Assembly: GCA_016932415.1 (NCBI GenBank)
Contig: JAFGCX010000020.1
Coordinates: 62,001-126,000, forward strand
Source: Candidatus Krumholzibacteriota bacterium
GTDB taxonomy: Bacteria; Krumholzibacteriota; Krumholzibacteriia; Krumholzibacteriales; Krumholzibacteriaceae
Direction: 5' to 3'
DNA length: 64,000 nt
The position numbers and the translations under genes are program-made. This document shows positions 32,682 through 41,636 of the stretch, one piece after another (within the stretch, counting starts at the first letter, position 1; each line of letters opens with the position of its first letter). Below the pieces are notes generated by a model. That model made no database searches, was not told the origin of the DNA, and saw only the letters and a list, made by a program, of their open reading frames with translations.

Positions 32682-32702
32682 GTTTCCTTCGTCTCTCCGT
32701 TT

Positions 32703-33746
32703 CTATTTTCCGGGCCTGTTGCCATCCAGCAGCCGATAAAAGCCGGTCTCCATTTTATCGCAGAGTCTTTCCCACGAAAATTCAGCTACTTTTTGCCTGG
32801 CCTTCTCTCCCAGTCTTTTCCTCAGTACGGGATCCTCTGCCAGTCTCTTCACTGCTCTCCCTATGAACCATGAATTTCGAAATGGCACTACCAGCGCAGA
32901 CTCACAATCTACGGCGAAATCGCCAGTGCCGCTTCCAGTAGTCACGATAGCCAGGGAGCAGGCGGCAGCTTCCGCGGCAGTATTGTTCCAGCCGGCCCTT
33001 TTCTCTGCTGTGACGAAAATGTCTGCCCCCCTGTAGACCTCCCGGAGAGATTCCTGCGATATGTTCGAGTAGAACCTGAAAGGAACTCCAGGATCGAACC
33101 CTATCCTCCCGTCAACGCTCCCGCCGACAGCGCTGTCGAAAAGATGAAGCTCGACCCTGTGACCTTTGCGGTAAAGATCGGCCGCCGCCTTCACGGCGAA
33201 CCTCGTCCCCTTTCTCGGCCGGGATAACCTGCCGTAGCAGAGGATGTTGAGCTTTTCCCCTCTTAGCCGGTCGCAAAAGGGGCCTTCTCCTCCCTTATCG
33301 ACACTGATTTCCCTATCAGTGCCTGGACAGAAAAAGTCAGGATCTACTCCTCCTATCCCATCAATCGGTTCGATCGAATAACTCCTTCTCACCCTTCTGG
33401 CAAGCCTGGACGAATTGACCATCAGGTGAAGGGTTCTGTCGCGCGCTATCTCGCGCTCTTCTTTGAGGCCCTCGATCTGAAGGTAAAATACAGATGCTTT
33501 CGCCTTTGCTCCCTTGACCGCGTCTATATATTCGGGGCTGCCGGTAAGAAGGATATCTTGACTTGATCCCGCCAGGTCATCGATCTTCCCGGTCTTCCCT
33601 TCGAACCCCAGCCACAAAGGCTTCTCCCCTGACGGAGTATATATCGTAAAACTGTGCCCCCTCGAAACGAAGATATTTCCGAGCTCAATATATCTTCTCA
33701 CTCCGCCAAAGACCATCATGTGGGGAAGAAGAGCTCCTATATTCAT
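32703..33746 (-). CDS. GT4-family glycosyltransferase
   Basis: This 347-residue GT-B enzyme has the start MNIGALLPHMMVFGGVRRYI (acceptor domain with a G-G-V-x-R loop) and donor domain LNILCYGRLSRPRKGTRFAV. The sugar-nucleotide loop WNNTAAEAAACSLAIVTT keeps the second acidic residue. It lies 21 bases before the adenylyltransferase gene and 70 bases after the MsbA-like exporter. Probably adds a core sugar; specificity unknown. Confidence 0.83.
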   Translation of the reverse strand: MNIGALLPHMMVFGGVRRYIELGNIFVSRGHSFTIYTPSGEKPLWLGFEGKTGKIDDLAGSSQDILLTGSPEYIDAVKGAKAKASVFYLQIEGLKEEREIARDRTLHLMVNSSRLARRVRRSYSIEPIDGIGGVDPDFFCPGTDREISVDKGGEGPFCDRLRGEKLNILCYGRLSRPRKGTRFAVKAAADLYRKGHRVELHLFDSAVGGSVDGRIGFDPGVPFRFYSNISQESLREVYRGADIFVTAEKRAGWNNTAAEAAACSLAIVTTGSGTGDFAVDCESALVVPFRNSWFIGRAVKRLAEDPVLRKRLGEKARQKVAEFSWERLCDKMETGFYRLLDGNRPGK

Positions 33747-33816
33747 TCTCGCTCCGCCGCGTTGAGTTTTTTCCGTATCTGCCCCGACTCATAGATACTT
33801 TCCGCCTGGGTAAATA

Positions 33817-35679
33817 TCACGAGATACCGGTCTGCAGGTCGAAAAGCATCCTGTATATACCATCTTTTTCTATAAGTTCCGCGTGGCTTCCACTCTGATC
33901 AACCCGTCCGTCCTTTATAACTACTATACGATCAGCGTTTCTTACAGTCGATAGCCTGTGCGCTATCACAAGAGTCGTGCGCCCTTTTACGAGCCTTTCG
34001 ATCGCCTCCTGCACAAGCTTTTCGCTTTCCGAGTCGAGCGCGCTCGTAGCTTCATCAAGGATCAGGATCCTCGGGTTCTTAAGCAGTGCCCTTGCAATCG
34101 CTATCCGCTGCCTCTCCCCTCCCGAGAGCTGCGCTCCTCGGTCGCCGACGACAGAATCATATCGATCCGGCAACGCTGATATGAAATCGTGCGCGTTCGC
34201 CGCCTTTGCCACCTCTACGACCCTGTCGATCGACGCGGTACTGTCCGCGTAAGCTATATTGTTCAATATCGTATCGTTAAATAGGACCGTCTCCTGCGTG
34301 ACAACGCCGATCATCGAACGAAGCGAGGCGAGGTCGATGGTAGTGATATCCCTTCCGTCAATCGTGACAGCGCCGGAATCGGGCCGGTAAAACCTCGGGA
34401 GCAGATCGGCTATCGTCGACTTGCCTGCTCCACTCGGCCCGACGAGCGCGACTACCTCTCCCTTTCTTATGACCATATCTATCCCGCTCAGCACTGTGGT
34501 CCCTTTCCTGTAGGCAAACGAGACGTTCCTGTAAGCTATCTCCTTCTCAAAATCGTCGATCACGATACCTCCGGGATCGTCATACTCTCCCGGCGCATCG
34601 ATGATCTCGAAGACCCTTCTTCCCGAGGCAAGACCCACCTGGACGACGTTGTTAAGCTTGCTGAGGTTTCTTACCGGTCCGACGACCCATAACATCGCCA
34701 CGATGAACATGATAAGATATGATGCGCTAATCTCCCCCGAGATCACAAGCCTTCCTCCGTACCATATTATGATCACCGAGGCGACAAGAGCAAGCATCTC
34801 GCTCCCGGGAGAAGCGAGCTCGGCGTATTTTCTCATCCTGAGATATTCCATGAGATATCTCGCGCTGAAAAGATCGAACTTCCTTTTTTCCCTCTCTTCC
34901 ATCCTGAACGCCTTGACGACCCTGATTCCCGATACCGTCTCCTGTATGACCGAGGTCATATCGGACATCCTCTCCTGCGCTCTGCGTGATCTCTTCCTCA
35001 GCTTTCCTCCTATCACCGAGATCATAAGTATATTCACCGGAACGATGATCACAGTAAGAAGCGCAAGTTTCCAGGAGGTATAGAATATTATCACCGCCGC
35101 CACGGCAGTCATCAGAGAATTCCTTATAAGGCTCGCGAGGCTACCGACGATCGTTCCCCTCAGATTGGTGACATCGCTCGTGATCCTCGATATGAGGTCG
35201 CCAGTCCTGCGCCTTTCGAAAAAGGAAAGTGGCAAGTCCTGCATCCTGCCGTACAGCTTCCTCCTGATATTGTGCAGAATCGACTGTTCAAGGAATATCG
35301 TCAGGTATGTACTCATATAGCCGAAGAAGTTCTTCACGAACATAAGCAGAAAGAACAGGAGACAGAATCGGGCGAGCTTCTCAAAGGGACTGCCGCGGAA
35401 GATCATCGCTCTTGCCAACGTCCTTATCCCTTCGACCCTCTCCCTGATGGCGCCCGGCACGTTATCGGAGATGTCTTCGCCGGAAGATACTTTCCACTCG
35501 ACAGCGGCGCTCTCTTCAGTGAAAAGTATCTGCAAAAACGGCGGGATGAGCGTAAGTGAGACACCGCTCAGGACAGCAAATATCGAAGTGCATAAAAAAA
35601 GAAGGACAAGTTTTCGCCAGAAAGGCCAGAGGAAGGATAAAAGCCTGAGATAAAGTCGCCCGTCACCCCGTGGTTGCAC
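33817..35679 (-). CDS. msbA: MsbA-type lipid A/LPS ABC exporter
   Basis: The 620-residue half-transporter has six N-terminal helices (exporter fold, to about residue 340) and a nucleotide-binding domain with Walker A GPSGAGKSTIADLL, Q-loop VVTQETVLFND, signature LSGGERQRIAIARAL and Walker B ILILDEATSALD, then the H-loop IAHRLSTV. As a homodimer this family flips core-lipid A across the inner membrane. An insertion of about 40 residues after helix 1 is longer than in E. coli MsbA. Its place among core transferases supports the LPS role over drug export. Start GTG 35679. Confidence 0.83.
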   Translation of the reverse strand: MQPRGDGRLYLRLLSFLWPFWRKLVLLFLCTSIFAVLSGVSLTLIPPFLQILFTEESAAVEWKVSSGEDISDNVPGAIRERVEGIRTLARAMIFRGSPFEKLARFCLLFFLLMFVKNFFGYMSTYLTIFLEQSILHNIRRKLYGRMQDLPLSFFERRRTGDLISRITSDVTNLRGTIVGSLASLIRNSLMTAVAAVIIFYTSWKLALLTVIIVPVNILMISVIGGKLRKRSRRAQERMSDMTSVIQETVSGIRVVKAFRMEEREKRKFDLFSARYLMEYLRMRKYAELASPGSEMLALVASVIIIWYGGRLVISGEISASYLIMFIVAMLWVVGPVRNLSKLNNVVQVGLASGRRVFEIIDAPGEYDDPGGIVIDDFEKEIAYRNVSFAYRKGTTVLSGIDMVIRKGEVVALVGPSGAGKSTIADLLPRFYRPDSGAVTIDGRDITTIDLASLRSMIGVVTQETVLFNDTILNNIAYADSTASIDRVVEVAKAANAHDFISALPDRYDSVVGDRGAQLSGGERQRIAIARALLKNPRILILDEATSALDSESEKLVQEAIERLVKGRTTLVIAHRLSTVRNADRIVVIKDGRVDQSGSHAELIEKDGIYRMLFDLQTGIS

Positions 35680-35706
35680 CCCTGTCCCGCCTTCCGGTGA
35701 AAAAGA

Positions 35707-36801
35707 TCAGATCGTGATACCCTCTTTCGTCGCGAGGACCTCTTCCACTTTCGAGAAGAAACTTTTCAGCGAGAGTTTCTCTCCTTTCACACCCTTGAAG
35801 ACCCTTACGTTCGAGGCGTAATCGGGGACCCAGTTCTTGTCGTCATACCTTGTGAATACAGCCAGCGTGGGTACGTCAAGAGCCGCCGAGAAATGAAAGA
35901 GATCGGTATTCCCGGTCATGAAGAGATCGCACTGCGACAGAAGGGCGAGAGTCTCGCTTATCCCCATCTGTTCGAGGTCGATCACCTCTCCCTTCAGTTC
36001 GCCCGTGAAGCGTTCGATCGTCTTCATATCCACCGGGTTCATCAAAACGAGAAATTTCAGCTTCAGGCGTCCTGCGAGGTTGTTCGCCAGGTATATCATT
36101 ATCTCGGGGATGACATTATGCCTTGTCTTGCTCTTGCCCGGGTCTATTCCAACCGTGATGACCCCTTTTTCAGGTTTTCTGAAATGTATCAGCTGCCTCG
36201 CGTGTGCTATATCCGCCGCTGGAAGGGTGATCCGGCGATCGCATTCTTTCACGCCAAGCCCCATCGCGCCGAGAAGTCGCACTATGCTGTTACCGATATA
36301 ACTGTCTTCCGACACCCTGACCTCGCAATTTATGAACGGGAAGGCCATTGGATGGGCGAACCCGATCCTTATTCGAGCACCCGAGAGAAAAGCGAGGAGA
36401 TACCTTTCAAGCGACATCTGCCTGCTTATCAGTATCGTCGTGTCGATCTGCTCCTTCTTGAGTTTTCTTGAAAGGGCCATGTAATCGGATTTGAGGATCT
36501 TCATCTGTTTAGGTTCGTAGGAGATAATGGTATTGAGTCTCATGACGCTTTTCGCCACTCCCGCGTGCTTCCTGTCTACCAGCATCATCAATTTGATATC
36601 GGGATAGTAATCCCGGAACCAGTTGACCATCGGCGCGGCGAAAAGAATGTCTGTCATATCTCCGGAATCGAAGAACAGGATCCTTTTAGACCTGATAAGA
36701 TCGTCCGGCAGGGAAAAAGGCTTGTCCTTTCGCATCTTTTTCAGAAAGATGGAGATCGTCTTCGACATAAGAAGTTTTTCATTCTTCTTCTCGTACGTCA
36801 C
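35707..36801 (-). CDS. GT9-family glycosyltransferase
   Basis: The 364-residue protein is a GT9 relative with an N-terminal extension of about 35 residues (lysine-rich). RILFFDSGDMTDILFAAPMV replaces the usual GDxxLxxPxxR strand, and the donor loop is MTGNTDLFHFSAALDVPTLAVF. It lacks the Cys-rich tail of the other two GT9 proteins. GTG 36801 overlaps the lon stop by 4 bases, after AAGGAGT. It is divergent enough that its sugar may not be heptose. Confidence 0.78.
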   Translation of the reverse strand: MTYEKKNEKLLMSKTISIFLKKMRKDKPFSLPDDLIRSKRILFFDSGDMTDILFAAPMVNWFRDYYPDIKLMMLVDRKHAGVAKSVMRLNTIISYEPKQMKILKSDYMALSRKLKKEQIDTTILISRQMSLERYLLAFLSGARIRIGFAHPMAFPFINCEVRVSEDSYIGNSIVRLLGAMGLGVKECDRRITLPAADIAHARQLIHFRKPEKGVITVGIDPGKSKTRHNVIPEIMIYLANNLAGRLKLKFLVLMNPVDMKTIERFTGELKGEVIDLEQMGISETLALLSQCDLFMTGNTDLFHFSAALDVPTLAVFTRYDDKNWVPDYASNVRVFKGVKGEKLSLKSFFSKVEEVLATKEGITI

Positions 36802-39167
36802 CTTGACTCCTTTTCAGTCTTTTTCCCGGGCGAACGGCCGCAAAGTGCCATTTCAATCGCCTGATCGACCCTGTCTATCATCTCGAAAGTCACTTCATTC
36901 TTTATCTTTTCGGGAATATCCTCAAGTTCTTTTCTGTTCGAAGAGGGAATTATTATCGTTCTTATCCCGGCCCTGTGAGCGGCAATAACCTTGTCCTTTA
37001 TACCGCCGACGGCTAGAACCTTCCCTGTCAGCGTGATCTCGCCTGTCATCGCGATATCGTTGCGTACTTTGCTTTTTGTCGCGAGAGAAGCGAGGGCGGT
37101 AGAAATCGCGACACCCGCGCTCGGACCGTCCTTGGGGACTGCTCCCGACGGAATATGAAGGTGTATGTCATGGTCCTCGAAGAATTTTTCATCAGCCCCT
37201 CCGCTCGAACAGAAAGACCTCACGTAGCTGAGCGCCGCCTCGGCTGATTCCTTCATCACCTCGCCGAGCTGGCCAGTGAGCTTTATCTTTCCGTCTCCCT
37301 TCATCGCCAGAGCCTCTATAAACAGTATCACCCCTCCAGTCGCCGTCTTGGCCATGCCGGTCGAGACGCCGATCTCAGCCTCGCCCAGCATATCCTGTCC
37401 GGGATAATCCTTGCCTCCAAGATATTTCCTGAGGTTTCGCGTCGAGACCCTGTATGGGCCTTTCCTGCCTTCAACGAGCTTTCGCGCCACTTTGCGCGCG
37501 ATACTACCGATCTTGCGCTGAAGCTCGCGGACTCCCGCTTCCCTCGTGTAGCGCTCGACAATCTCGACCAGCGCGTCATCGGTTATCTCGAGTCTGCCTT
37601 TTTTTACGCCGTTCTCTTCAAGTTCGGCGGGCAGAAGGAACCTTCTCGCGATCTCCACTTTCTCACTGGTGATATATCCGGGGATCTCGATCACTTCCAT
37701 CCTGTCCTGCAGGGCTGCCGGAATCGTATCGGTCACGTTTGATGTCGTAATAAAGAGCACCTTAGAGAGATCGAAGGGTATATTTAGATAGTTATCGACG
37801 AAAGAGCTGTTCTGCTGGGGATCGAGTACCTCAAGAAGAGCAGAGGAGGGATCCCCCTTGTAATCGTTACCAAGTTTGTCTATCTCATCGAGCATAAATA
37901 CAGGATTGTTGCTTCCCGCGGTCTGTATCCCCTGGATTATCCTCCCCGGCATCGCCCCGATATATGTCCTCCTGTGCCCCCTGATCTCCGCTTCATCCCT
38001 TATTCCGCCAAGAGACATCCTTACGAAATTCCTTCCCGTCGCCGAAGCGATACTCATCCCGAGCGAAGTCTTCCCGACTCCTGGAGGTCCGGTGAAACAG
38101 ATGATCGAACCCTTCCCCCCCTTTCTCAGTTTTCTTACGGCGAGGAATTCGAGGATCCTCTCTTTCGCTTCCTCGAGATCGTAATGATCCCTGTCGAGTA
38201 CTTCTTTCGCTTTCTTTATATCGATGATATCATCTGTCGAAGCCTCCCATGGCAGTTCTATCAACCATTCGAGGTATCTCCTCGACACGGAGTACTCCGA
38301 CGAACTGGTATTCATCCGCGATATCCTGTTCCATTCCTTTATTGACGCTTCCCTGGCGTGGTCAGGCATCGCCTTGCCGTCTATCTGGTCCTTGAGCTCA
38401 TCGAGTTCCTCGGCAAGACCTTCGTCACCGAGCTCTTTCTGTATGACCCTTATCTGCTGCCTGAGATAATATTCCCTCTGTTCCTTGTCCATCTCCTCAT
38501 TGACGCCGGATCGTATCTGCTCACCGATCCTGGCGATCTCGATCTCGCGGTTGATCCTTTCGTAGATATATTCGAGACGGCTGATCGGATCGCTCATCTC
38601 GAGAGCCTTCTGCTTCTCGCCGATATCGAGATCTATATTCGCCGCCAGGAGATCACCGAGCCTGCCAGGATCCTTTATCCCGGGAATGACATTCCTGAGG
38701 TCATCAGGGTAGCTCTCTGAATGGTCCATCAATCTGAAAAAGGCGTTATTGACGTTGACCATCACAGCTTTTGCCTGCTGGTCGACCTCTTCACTCTCTT
38801 CCAGGATTTTTATCCTGGCTCTCATGAACGGAACATCATCGGTAAAATGTAAAATCTCTATCCTGGAAAGTCCCTGCCCTATGATCCTGATATGGCCGTC
38901 GGGGAAACGGGCCATTTTCTGTATCTGCATCGCGCAGCCTGTGTAGTAGAGATCGAGAGGCCCCGGCGCGTCAACGCTCCTGTCGACCTGCGTGAATACC
39001 CCGACTATCCTGTTTCCATCGAGAGCTTCCTCGATCAGCCGGATAAGGTTGGCGTCGCTGATGATCAGTGGCACCAGCATGTAAGGGAAAACGACTCCGT
39101 CATTTATGGGGATAACGGCAAGTTCGTCCTCGATCTGCCTGATTAAATCGGTATTATTCTCCGACAC
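36798..39167 (-). CDS. lon: ATP-dependent Lon protease
   Basis: A full-length 789-residue LonA. The LAN domain begins VIPINDGVVFPYMLVPLII, a coiled-coil follows (about 190-270), the AAA module carries Walker A GPPGVGKTSLG (near 365) with Walker B VFMLDEIDK, and the protease domain has catalytic Ser in PKDGPSAGVAIST and Lys in TGKVLAVGGIKDK. It degrades misfolded and regulatory proteins in the cytosol. GTG 39167 follows AAGAAGG. It is first in an operon whose later genes build the LPS core, an unusual neighbour set. Confidence 0.96.
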   Translation of the reverse strand: MSENNTDLIRQIEDELAVIPINDGVVFPYMLVPLIISDANLIRLIEEALDGNRIVGVFTQVDRSVDAPGPLDLYYTGCAMQIQKMARFPDGHIRIIGQGLSRIEILHFTDDVPFMRARIKILEESEEVDQQAKAVMVNVNNAFFRLMDHSESYPDDLRNVIPGIKDPGRLGDLLAANIDLDIGEKQKALEMSDPISRLEYIYERINREIEIARIGEQIRSGVNEEMDKEQREYYLRQQIRVIQKELGDEGLAEELDELKDQIDGKAMPDHAREASIKEWNRISRMNTSSSEYSVSRRYLEWLIELPWEASTDDIIDIKKAKEVLDRDHYDLEEAKERILEFLAVRKLRKGGKGSIICFTGPPGVGKTSLGMSIASATGRNFVRMSLGGIRDEAEIRGHRRTYIGAMPGRIIQGIQTAGSNNPVFMLDEIDKLGNDYKGDPSSALLEVLDPQQNSSFVDNYLNIPFDLSKVLFITTSNVTDTIPAALQDRMEVIEIPGYITSEKVEIARRFLLPAELEENGVKKGRLEITDDALVEIVERYTREAGVRELQRKIGSIARKVARKLVEGRKGPYRVSTRNLRKYLGGKDYPGQDMLGEAEIGVSTGMAKTATGGVILFIEALAMKGDGKIKLTGQLGEVMKESAEAALSYVRSFCSSGGADEKFFEDHDIHLHIPSGAVPKDGPSAGVAISTALASLATKSKVRNDIAMTGEITLTGKVLAVGGIKDKVIAAHRAGIRTIIIPSSNRKELEDIPEKIKNEVTFEMIDRVDQAIEMALCGRSPGKKTEKESR

Positions 39168-39218
39168 CGTGCCTTCTTTCGGTCTGTTGAGGGATATTTA
39201 TCCCGCATAACGGGTTAG

Positions 39219-39247
39219 AGAATAGATTAAGGACCGGTCCAAGTCAA
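39219..39247 (-). promoter_or_regulatory. sigma-70-type promoter of lon
   Basis: On the - strand TTGACT (39247-39242) and TATTCT (39224-39219) are 17 bases apart, giving a leader of about 45 bases before GTG 39167. A short CCCG/CGGG inverted repeat follows the -10. No sigma-32 motif or CIRCE element is seen, although lon is often heat-induced. Confidence 0.55.
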
Positions 39248-39263
39248 TTTGAAAAAGGATTTT

Positions 39264-39292
39264 TATAAAAACAGGGGCGCTGAAAGCGCCCC
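39264..39292 (-). terminator. intrinsic terminator after the 147-residue lipoprotein gene
   Basis: An 8-bp GC-rich perfect stem (GGGGCGCT with AGCGCCCC, three-base loop) is followed on the - strand by TGTTTTTAT. It ends transcripts of the lipoprotein gene at 39341 just before the lon promoter. Confidence 0.85.
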
Positions 39293-39340
39293 CGCGCGAT
39301 GATTATCTTTTCCAGGAGACGGAAGACCATCCTGGCCTGG

Positions 39341-39784
39341 TCATCTTCTGTCTGAAGCCTTGCTATCGCTGACTGGAATCTCCTGGTTGCCGGGGCTGTA
39401 GACATAGCTTCCTCCGTTGAACCTCTTGATGTCAATATCCCAGTCGGCAAGATTGTTCTTGTCATTGAAGGTCAGGGTGTAGATCAGGATCGACCTTGAG
39501 TCCTCGTTGTGGACATAGTAGACCCAGTATTCGTTGGGCCCGTTTTTCGACAGGAGATAGACGTTGGGAAGCCCCCACGACGCCATGACTTCGTTTCCCT
39601 CCATCCCGCGTACTATCTCTCCGGAAAGAATATTCTCGCCGAATCTGCATTCGGGATGTTTTTTAACATAATCTTCCCTCTCGCAGAGATCGACAAGCTC
39701 TTCCCTTTCTACCATCGGAAAACATGAACACCCCAGGGAAAATATCAGGGAAAGCGATACTATCGATAAAAACACCTTATTCAT
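39341..39784 (-). CDS. lipoprotein of unknown function
   Basis: The 147-residue protein has a lipoprotein signal with lipobox FSLGC (Cys19) and a second Cys at 21. The mature part contains GEIVRGMEGNEVMASWGLPN, a pattern like small SmpA/BamE-type or other outer-membrane assembly folds where a helix is followed by a G-x-P turn and then strands (EYWVYYVH… ILIYTLTFNDKNNL). The resemblance is only suggestive. It is a single-gene transcription unit with its own promoter and terminator. Proline/serine-rich tail ends at 39341. Confidence 0.72.
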   Translation of the reverse strand: MNKVFLSIVSLSLIFSLGCSCFPMVEREELVDLCEREDYVKKHPECRFGENILSGEIVRGMEGNEVMASWGLPNVYLLSKNGPNEYWVYYVHNEDSRSILIYTLTFNDKNNLADWDIDIKRFNGGSYVYSPGNQEIPVSDSKASDRR

Positions 39785-39847
39785 GTTTTCCTCCTGACTT
39801 GCTGATGCTACCGCCAGACAGCGTGTTTTGCGGGTCGAATACGAATA

Positions 39848-39874
39848 TACCGCAACGCCTGTGGCGCCGCGGTA
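39848..39874 (-). other. long leader hairpin upstream of the lipoprotein gene
   Basis: In the predicted 5' leader, TACCGCGGCGCC and GGCGTTGCGGTA flank a three-base loop. All 12 positions pair in RNA, two of them as G-U. There is no T run on either side, so it is not an intrinsic terminator. It lies about 60 bases before the ATG at 39784. Function unknown; a regulatory or protein-binding hairpin is possible. Confidence 0.4.
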
Positions 39875-39942
39875 ATATCGATCACCATGACCGGTCTATC
39901 GCACACAATAGCCCTCCAAAGCATTTCAACCCTGCATTAATA

Positions 39943-39970
39943 ATTTTATCCGGATTTTCCTGATTGTCAA
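39943..39970 (-). promoter_or_regulatory. sigma-70-type promoter of the lipoprotein gene
   Basis: On the - strand a perfect TTGACA (39970-39965) and TAAAAT (39948-39943, five of six) are 16 bases apart. This gives a long leader of about 150 bases before ATG 39784, containing the 12-bp hairpin listed separately. The rest of the 250-bp gap shows nothing further. Confidence 0.6.
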
Positions 39971-40034
39971 CCCATGAACCCTTACGCGGCAGGTATATAT
40001 CTTATATATATCAGGCAAGATCGTTGCTACTTCG

Positions 40035-41573
40035 TCATTTCTGCTCTCCGGCAGCTTTCAGGCCGAAAGGATGGACGGTGAATAGAAATATCCTCACTCC
40101 GGGAAATTCCCACGATTCGGTCTGCTCTGAACGCCTGGAAAGGGCTGATATCGCAAGGCGCCCCGGATCGACATCCCATTCCCTGCACTGGATATACCAG
40201 ATCCTTTGATTGCTTTCAACGTATTCAGCGATCTTCCGACTGGTATCCTCAGCCCCCCTTTCCACCGGGATATACCCCACTACCCGGTTCGTTCCCGTAT
40301 AATAATGCGCGAATACCGGTTCGAATCCGGGAACGAGGATCAGATCGCCCGGCTGTTCGGCCGAAACGATCACCTTCGCTCCCGAGCGCATATCATCTCT
40401 CGCGTAGAGAGGATCGAAATGATAATTCCACGCGGAAAGTGCCATTATAATAGTAATAGCCGCCATGACAGCTATCCTGAAGACCTTTTTTTCAGGGACG
40501 CCGAAAGCCAGCAGAGCGATAAAAACTGGAAAAGCGCTCATAAGATACCTGATATTGAACACCTTGATATTAAGCATCGCCGCCAGGGTCGCGGCTCCGA
40601 TCGTCACTGTCAGGATGGAAAGGAAAAGAAGAAAGACTCCCTTTCGCGCCGACATGATGATCCCGCGCAGCGCCAAAAGCCCGAAAACGAGAGAGACCGC
40701 TATGAGATGAAAACCGTACCTTCCCAGAAGCGCCATGACCGAGGATGCTTCTCGCAGGCTACGAAGGTCCGGGCCGAATGAGAATCCTGTAGAGAAGGCA
40801 TACAGGATATAAGGATAGGACCATCGGCTGATAGTCAGTTCACCTCTCAGCTTCGATTCGTCGGGAAGCGCCGAGATATCGACGACCTCGATCTGCCTTA
40901 GAAAATATATTTCCCTGTATATCCACGGAGATACCATGGCAAATGTTATTAGCGCCGCAACGAGGCCATAGCGAAGGTGATCGCCTTTGACCTTCCCCGT
41001 TACCAGTATGAAGACGAGAAGTCCCGCGCAGAGAAAAAGAGCCATGAAATGCGAAAGGCAGGCCAGGCCGAGGGTGATCCCCAGGATTATCCCCGATCTT
41101 CTTCCGGGTCTTTCGAGAAAACCCCTGAAAGCTATCATCGAAAGGGTGACAAAGAGGATAAGCAGCGAATAGAACCTCAGCTCCTGCGAATAGTAGATAT
41201 GAAGGGGATTGAGAGCAAGTATCCAGGCAGCCGTCAAAGCAACGGTCCCGGTAGCTATCATCCTTACCCAGCGATATATGAAGAATACGGAAAGGACGCC
41301 GGCAATGGCGCCCGGAGTCCTCAACCAGGCTTCGCTCTTTCCGGCAATACTCCAGAAGTGCATTACCAGCGAATAGAGAGGGCCGTGCATATCCCAGAGG
41401 ATCTTTCTCCAGTATGATATCGGAGCCGGTGGCGACGCGTATGAACCTATCGTCAATATCTCGTCGACCCAGAACGACTGGTGCCCCAACCTGACAAAAC
41501 GCATCAGCGCCGCGATGAAGATTATCGCGGCAAGGATCATCCATTCGCGCCTTACCCTGTCCATCTCTTTCAT
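40035..41573 (-). CDS. GT39/ArnT-like polytopic glycosyltransferase
   Basis: The 512-residue membrane protein has about 11-12 helices. The GT-C signature is in the first external loop: GHQSFWVDEILTIG near residues 30-43, with the Asp-Glu pair that binds the polyprenyl-phosphate-sugar donor, then WDMHGPLYSLVMHFW. A C-terminal periplasmic portion of about 110 residues follows the last helix. Members transfer a sugar to lipid A, proteins or cell-wall glycans at the outer face of the inner membrane. Acceptor unknown here. It stands alone on its own promoter. Confidence 0.82.
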   Translation of the reverse strand: MKEMDRVRREWMILAAIIFIAALMRFVRLGHQSFWVDEILTIGSYASPPAPISYWRKILWDMHGPLYSLVMHFWSIAGKSEAWLRTPGAIAGVLSVFFIYRWVRMIATGTVALTAAWILALNPLHIYYSQELRFYSLLILFVTLSMIAFRGFLERPGRRSGIILGITLGLACLSHFMALFLCAGLLVFILVTGKVKGDHLRYGLVAALITFAMVSPWIYREIYFLRQIEVVDISALPDESKLRGELTISRWSYPYILYAFSTGFSFGPDLRSLREASSVMALLGRYGFHLIAVSLVFGLLALRGIIMSARKGVFLLFLSILTVTIGAATLAAMLNIKVFNIRYLMSAFPVFIALLAFGVPEKKVFRIAVMAAITIIMALSAWNYHFDPLYARDDMRSGAKVIVSAEQPGDLILVPGFEPVFAHYYTGTNRVVGYIPVERGAEDTSRKIAEYVESNQRIWYIQCREWDVDPGRLAISALSRRSEQTESWEFPGVRIFLFTVHPFGLKAAGEQK

Positions 41574-41586
41574 GTGACCTTTATAC

Positions 41587-41614
41587 CTTATACTAAAGCT
41601 ATTTTCCAGTTGAA
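41587..41614 (-). promoter_or_regulatory. sigma-70-like promoter of the GT39-type gene
   Basis: On the - strand TTCAAC (41614-41609) and TATAAG (41592-41587) are 16 bases apart, about 14 bases before ATG 41573. The -10 is good and the -35 is weak. Confidence 0.38.
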
Positions 41615-41636
41615 AAAGATCTTTATTCGTTTCAGT

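Noticed and set aside
39168-39218. CIRCE or sigma-32 heat-shock element before lon
   Set aside because: No TTAGCACTC-N9-GAGTGCTAA repeat and no CTTGAAA/CCCCAT boxes; only a short CCCG/CGGG repeat is present.
41481-41636. 52-codon N-terminal extension of the DUF72 protein
   Set aside because: It is antisense to the start of the GT39-type gene and its promoter, and DUF72 proteins begin at the IYIGPAGW strand.
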